Shown here piece by piece: positions 14,580-17,334 of a DNA stretch of 17,334 nucleotides. The notes under the pieces were generated by a model, which saw only the letters and a list, made by a program, of their open reading frames with translations, was not told the origin of the DNA and did no database searches. Numbering within the stretch: the first letter of the stretch is position 1; the number at the start of each line of letters is the position of its first letter. The position numbers and the translations under genes are program-made. Source of the DNA: JAQVWU01 sp964628455 (lineage in GTDB: Bacteria; Bacillota; Clostridia; Oscillospirales; CAG-272); contig CAZVPD010000077.1 of assembly GCA_964628455.1 (NCBI GenBank), positions 1-17,334 of the forward strand. The letters are read 5' to 3'.

Positions 14580-14864
14580 TCAGTCTACAATAGCAAGGAT
14601 ATCGCTCTGTCGGACTATTGTGTATTCGACATCGCCGCTTTTCACTTCGGTGCCGGAATATTTGCTGGTAATAACTTTGTCTCCGGGTTTGACAGTCATG
14701 ACAACTTCCTTGCCGTCTACAAGTCCGCCGGGGCCTATTGCAACAACTTCGGCAATCTGGGGCTTTTCCTTGGCGGAACCGGTCAATATAATCCCGCTTT
14801 TTGTGGTTTCCTCAGCTTCGACCAATTTAATAACTACACGGTCTGCTAAAGGTTTAATGTTCAT
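14580..14864 (-). CDS. groES: Co-chaperonin GroES (10 kDa)
   Basis: This 94-residue protein caps the GroEL ring. The N-terminus M-N-I-K-P-L-A-D-R-V-V-I, the mobile-loop region E-E-T-T-K-S-G-I-I-L, and the later V-K-P-G-D-K-V and K-Y-S-G-T-E-V segments are all typical. ATG 14862-14864 follows AGGAGG at about 9 bases. It is the first gene of the groESL operon, about 46 bases downstream of the CIRCE element. Confidence 0.99.
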   Translation of the reverse strand: MNIKPLADRVVIKLVEAEETTKSGIILTGSAKEKPQIAEVVAIGPGGLVDGKEVVMTVKPGDKVITSKYSGTEVKSGDVEYTIVRQSDILAIVD

Positions 14865-14910
14865 CTGTGTTTCCTCCTGTGATTTATTTAATTTAAATTT
14901 TTTCTATCTG

Positions 14911-14937
14911 TTAGCACTCATTTATATCGAGTGCTAA
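14911..14937 (-). promoter_or_regulatory. CIRCE operator (HrcA binding site)
   Basis: TTAGCACTC, nine bases, GAGTGCTAA is an exact match to the CIRCE inverted repeat. It sits between the -10 box and groES, 11 bases downstream of the -10 box, the standard arrangement for HrcA repression of groESL. hrcA itself is not in the window. Confidence 0.98.
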
Positions 14938-14948
14938 TCAACATCTTT

Positions 14949-14977
14949 ATTGTACAAAGTTTATGATGAAAAATCAA
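14949..14977 (-). promoter_or_regulatory. groESL promoter
   Basis: On the minus strand TTGATT (14972-14977) and TACAAT (14949-14954) are 17 bases apart, directly upstream of CIRCE. This is a vegetative sigma-A type promoter, as expected for an HrcA-controlled operon. The stretch 14978-15100 between this and the next, divergent promoter shows nothing else that I recognise. Confidence 0.8.
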
Positions 14978-15100
14978 GCACTTTGACGTTAATTTACATA
15001 TCTTTAACATTTTAATAATAAATAATTCGATGAGCCCTGCATTCATTGTATTCTGCATAAACGGCACGGAGATTACCGGTCGGTGTTGATTACAATCATA

Positions 15101-15129
15101 TTGCTGCATCTCTTATATTGTGATATACT
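15101..15129 (+). promoter_or_regulatory. Promoter of the winged-helix protein gene
   Basis: TTGCTG (15101-15106) and TATACT (15124-15129) are 17 bases apart. Transcription would begin near 15136, about 37 bases before the chosen ATG, which has a perfect AGGAGG. Confidence 0.6.
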
Positions 15130-15172
15130 TGTTTATTCGCTGTTTATACGGATCCCGTACAGGAGGAAACAT

Positions 15173-16228
15173 ATGACTGTCATATTGCAGAACCGTTTTT
15201 TATCACTGCGCTTTTCGCGGCAGCATTTCGGGCGTCCTGCCGATAAAACGGAATACAGTGCGCTCTTCCGTGATGTATCTCCGGTGAATACAGTCGGCTG
15301 GTGTGAACCCGGGCACCCTCCTTCTATGCCGCCTCATGCTTCGTTTGATGACATTGATTACAATTATGGTCTGCGTGCAGCCAGGCAACTATTAAAAGGG
15401 CATTTCGGAGGCAGAGTCGGATATATTGCCGCAGAGGATTTGCCGTTATTTGCGTGTCTGTATCATCGCTCTGTCAAGAGAATGACACGCGATCAGCAGG
15501 AACTCACTGAGCTCTTGCGGACCGAAGGACCTTTGAATATCGGTTCCATAAAGGAAATCACAGGATATCCGGTAAAAAAAATAACACCCGTTCTCAAGCG
15601 TCTTCAGGAGGCGTTTATATTATTCGAAGATCAGACAGATAACGAAGGGGACCGCGCCTGGACTGTTTTCGGAGACGAATTTCCCGACATAGACCTTAAT
15701 GAATATACGAAGAAAGAAGCTCTGGTCCGGATATTGCCGCGATTTGCGTTTCGCTCTGTTTTTTTCGACGAATACAGCATTATGCGTTTTTATAATCAGC
15801 CTATGAAAGATATACGGGAAGCGCTTCACGAACTGCTCAGTGCCCGAATAGTATCGGCAGCAATATCCGGCGGGCAGCAGGGATACGTCTTAAGCAGTGA
15901 TATACCGGTCCTTTCGGAAAGCGTAATACCCCCTGTGCCGTCTTCCGTGATAGCCGTTCAACGGAATGATTTTATAGTTCGCTGCGCCGGATATAAAACG
16001 GGATCGCAATGGGATACTCTGTATCTCCTGCTGGTCGACGGCGAGATACACGGTGCAGTCTGCGGCCGGTTCCGTTTCGGTCCGCATGATATCGAAGATA
16101 TAATTCTCGATCTGCCGGAAGATGAAATTCCAAGAAGGAAAAACGAAATACTGGATGCTGTCTATACGGTTTTTGATCCGGGAGCAAGTCCGTATAAACG
16201 TTTTAACGGTATAAAAAACAGCCGTTAG
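15173..16228 (+). CDS. Winged-helix protein, possibly AlkZ/YcaQ-related
   Basis: This 351-residue cytoplasmic protein has no signal or membrane segment once the start is set at ATG 15173, which has AGGAGG (15161-15166) 6 bases upstream. The frame is open 90 bases further, but there it crosses the promoter. A likely helical N-terminus is followed by P-G-H-P-P-S-M-P and G-G-R-V-G-Y-I-A-A-E-D-L-P-L-F. Two winged-helix-like units come next: L-L-R-T-E-G-P-L-N-I-G-S-I-K-E-I-T near residue 125, and F-F-D-E-Y-S-I-M-R-F near 200. This layout recalls the YcaQ/AlkZ (HTH_42) DNA-glycosylase group and its catalytically uncertain relatives in clostridia. I could not find the QxQ/QxD catalytic motif of AlkZ, so no enzyme activity is claimed. 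Confidence 0.5.
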   Translation: MTVILQNRFLSLRFSRQHFGRPADKTEYSALFRDVSPVNTVGWCEPGHPPSMPPHASFDDIDYNYGLRAARQLLKGHFGGRVGYIAAEDLPLFACLYHRSVKRMTRDQQELTELLRTEGPLNIGSIKEITGYPVKKITPVLKRLQEAFILFEDQTDNEGDRAWTVFGDEFPDIDLNEYTKKEALVRILPRFAFRSVFFDEYSIMRFYNQPMKDIREALHELLSARIVSAAISGGQQGYVLSSDIPVLSESVIPPVPSSVIAVQRNDFIVRCAGYKTGSQWDTLYLLLVDGEIHGAVCGRFRFGPHDIEDIILDLPEDEIPRRKNEILDAVYTVFDPGASPYKRFNGIKNSR

Positions 16229-16302
16229 AAAGTTAAACAGCTGAAATCCGAATGAACCGGGAAACCTTTTTTCCGGATACAGATAACGAATCATAAATAC
16301 CG

Positions 16303-16352
16303 TTAAAAAAACAAGTGCTTCTGTCAGTGTTCGTATTGACAGAAGCACTTGT
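16303..16352 (-). terminator. Terminator of tRNA-Thr
   Basis: A perfect 16-pair stem (16311-16326 with 16337-16352, 10-base loop) is followed on the minus strand by a run of seven Ts (16305-16311). It begins 3 bases after the tRNA CCA end and is a textbook rho-independent terminator. The plus strand lacks a T run here, so it does not obviously end the winged-helix gene. Confidence 0.93.
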
Positions 16353-16354
16353 AT

Positions 16355-16430
16355 TGGAGCTGCTAATCAGAATCGAACTGATGACCTCATCCTTACCAAG
16401 GATGTGCTCTACCGACTGAGCCATAGCAGC
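16355..16430 (-). tRNA. tRNA-Thr (anticodon GGT), CCA encoded
   Basis: The 76-nt minus-strand sequence folds as a full cloverleaf. The acceptor arm pairs GCTGCTA with TAGCAGC. The D arm is GCTC/GAGC with AGTCGGTA in the loop. The anticodon arm is CATCC/GGATG with loop TTGGTAA, giving anticodon GGT. The variable loop is AGGTC. The T arm is ATCAG/CTGAT with loop TTCGATT. The 3' end T-CCA is encoded. It reads ACC and ACT threonine codons. It is a single-gene unit with a consensus promoter and terminator. Confidence 0.98.
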
Positions 16431-16485
16431 TGATCATAAAATCAAACGCGTTTTATCGGTTTCCCTATTCCGGCGGACCTTAAGT

Positions 16486-16514
16486 ATTATACATGATTTC
16501 TTCTGTTTTGTCAA
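16486..16514 (-). promoter_or_regulatory. Promoter of tRNA-Thr
   Basis: TTGACA (16509-16514) and TATAAT (16486-16491) are both perfect consensus boxes with the optimal 17-base spacing on the minus strand. The precursor would start near 16479, leaving a 5' leader of about 49 nt for RNase P to remove. Confidence 0.93.
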
Positions 16515-16604
16515 GCATTTGGAATAATAATGTTTACGGCTTTTCTGCGTTGTAAATAGATATGACCCATATAGGGGAAAAAATAAAACAGATATGGTAG
16601 TATT

Positions 16605-16661
16605 CGCATTTCAAAGACTTTGACCGGAGCCGTAGGCGGAGGGAGAAGGCTTTGAAATGCG
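16605..16661. repeat. 12-base inverted repeat downstream of the transposase gene
   Basis: CGCATTTCAAAG (16605-16616) and CTTTGAAATGCG (16650-16661) are perfect inverted copies flanking 33 bases, 10 bases beyond the transposase stop. No T run follows on the minus strand. The arms could form a transcript hairpin that limits read-through toward the tRNA promoter, or be part of the insertion sequence end. Confidence 0.6.
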
Positions 16662-16670
16662 GCGGCGCGG

Positions 16671-17334
16671 TCATGCGGACAGCTTTTCCCTGAGCAGCTG
16701 AGCCGGACTTTTTCTGCCGAGTGTACGCATGGTCTTGTTGTTGCTCCATTCAAGATGTACCTTAAGCTTCTCATTCAACTCGTCTATGCTTCTGAATTTC
16801 TCCCAGTCATAAAAGTAGCGCTGGTCATTACGGTGGCTGCGTTCGACCTTTCCGTTGTGCCACGGCGTTCTCGGCGGGATAAGCACATGCGCAATACCGC
16901 ACTTTTCAAGAAACTTATCCATCGGACTTTTTTCGGTATCACTGATGAATTTGTAGGTAAACTCTGTGCCGTTATCTGTTTGAATCATTCTGATTCTGAA
17001 TGGAAACGCTTTGAGCAGCAGCATTAGAAATCTTACCGTGTTCTCCGGAGTGTGTTCCTCAAAACCATATATAAACCGGATTCTCGTACATTCGTCTATT
17101 GCTGTCCACTGATACAAATGCTTGCCGTCTCTGAGTAATGCGCCTCTCAGACAGGCGTATGGTACTTCTTTTACATCTATTTGCACCTTTTCACCGGGAA
17201 ACAGCAGCTCCGGGTATCGCCTGAGGTTCGTTCGCGGTGGTTTTGAAGCTTTCTGTTCAGCTCCAAGCCCCATTCTTTTTGCCGTATACACCATCCCACT
17301 AAAGCTGCGTTTGTAACCGGCTTTTACTGCCAAA
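16671..17334 (-). mobile_element. IS481-type DDE transposase, 5' end beyond the window
   Basis: The frame runs off the right edge; the visible 220 residues hold the catalytic rve (integrase-core) domain. Counting from the first visible TTG codon, the triad is Asp53 in K-V-Q-I-D-V, Asp120 in I-Q-T-D-N-G-T-E-F, and Glu164 in W-H-N-G-K-V-E-R-S-H-R. The C-terminal L-E-W-S-N-N-K-T-M-R-T and K-S-P-A-Q-L-L segments fit IS481-like elements. The N-terminal helix-turn-helix part is not seen. No frameshift interrupts the visible part, so the element may be recent. It is transcribed toward tRNA-Thr, ending 157 bases before the tRNA -35 box. The terminal inverted repeat was not identified with confidence. 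Confidence 0.9.

Noticed and set aside
15083..15172. Longer start of the winged-helix protein with a hydrophobic N-terminus that could pass for a signal peptide.
   Set aside because: The segment overlaps a good promoter, and ATG 15173 has a perfect AGGAGG; the hydrophobicity is accidental.
16233..16424. Minus-strand open frame beginning M-A-Q-S-V-E-H that covers the tRNA.
   Set aside because: It reads through tRNA-Thr and its terminator and is a well-known kind of false gene call.

Overview
The window reads as a piece of a draft, probably metagenome-assembled, genome of an anaerobic low-to-moderate GC Firmicute, most likely a clostridium. The evidence is a clostridial-type fab/acc operon behind a FabT-like MarR regulator, a flavodiiron protein, a CIRCE-controlled groESL operon, strong AGGAGG-type ribosome binding sites and A/T-rich intergenic DNA. 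Two runs of 10 Ns (9635-9644 and 10838-10847) mark scaffold joins, and the first join is demonstrably chimeric.

Layout. 1-1100 (+): the tail of a probable lipoate/octanoate ligase gene and lipA, closed by a strong terminator. 1119-11214 (-): one long operon, in transcription order MarR/fabT-like, fabH, acpP, a decayed fabK, fabD, fabG, fabF, accB, fabZ, accC, accD, accA and a DegV-family gene. Most junctions are short gaps or 4-7 base overlaps. One good promoter (11279-11307) drives the operon, and a MarR-type palindrome covers its start site. 11389-12784 (+): a flavodiiron protein with its own consensus promoter and a leader of about 150 nt. 12908-14977 (-): groES-groEL with a promoter and a perfect CIRCE. 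15101-16228 (+): a winged-helix protein resembling the AlkZ/YcaQ-related group. 16303-16514 (-): tRNA-Thr(GGT) with a consensus promoter and terminator. 16671-17334 (-): a DDE transposase of IS481 type, cut by the window edge.

How the genes work together. AccABCD makes malonyl-CoA, FabD loads it on ACP, FabH starts chains, and FabF, FabG and FabZ elongate, reduce and dehydrate. The enoyl-reductase step is missing: the slot normally holding fabK between acpP and fabD contains a remnant with three in-frame stops, at least three frameshifts, an internal deletion that removes the catalytic region, and a missing C-terminus. The rest of the operon looks intact, so another enoyl reductase elsewhere, or reliance on exogenous fatty acids, is implied.

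The most noteworthy observations are the fabK pseudogene, the infB/rbfA fragment wrongly joined into acpP (removing it restores a perfect 72-residue ACP), and the divergent DegV at the operon's end. I found no CRISPR array, no phage module and no clearly new multigene system.
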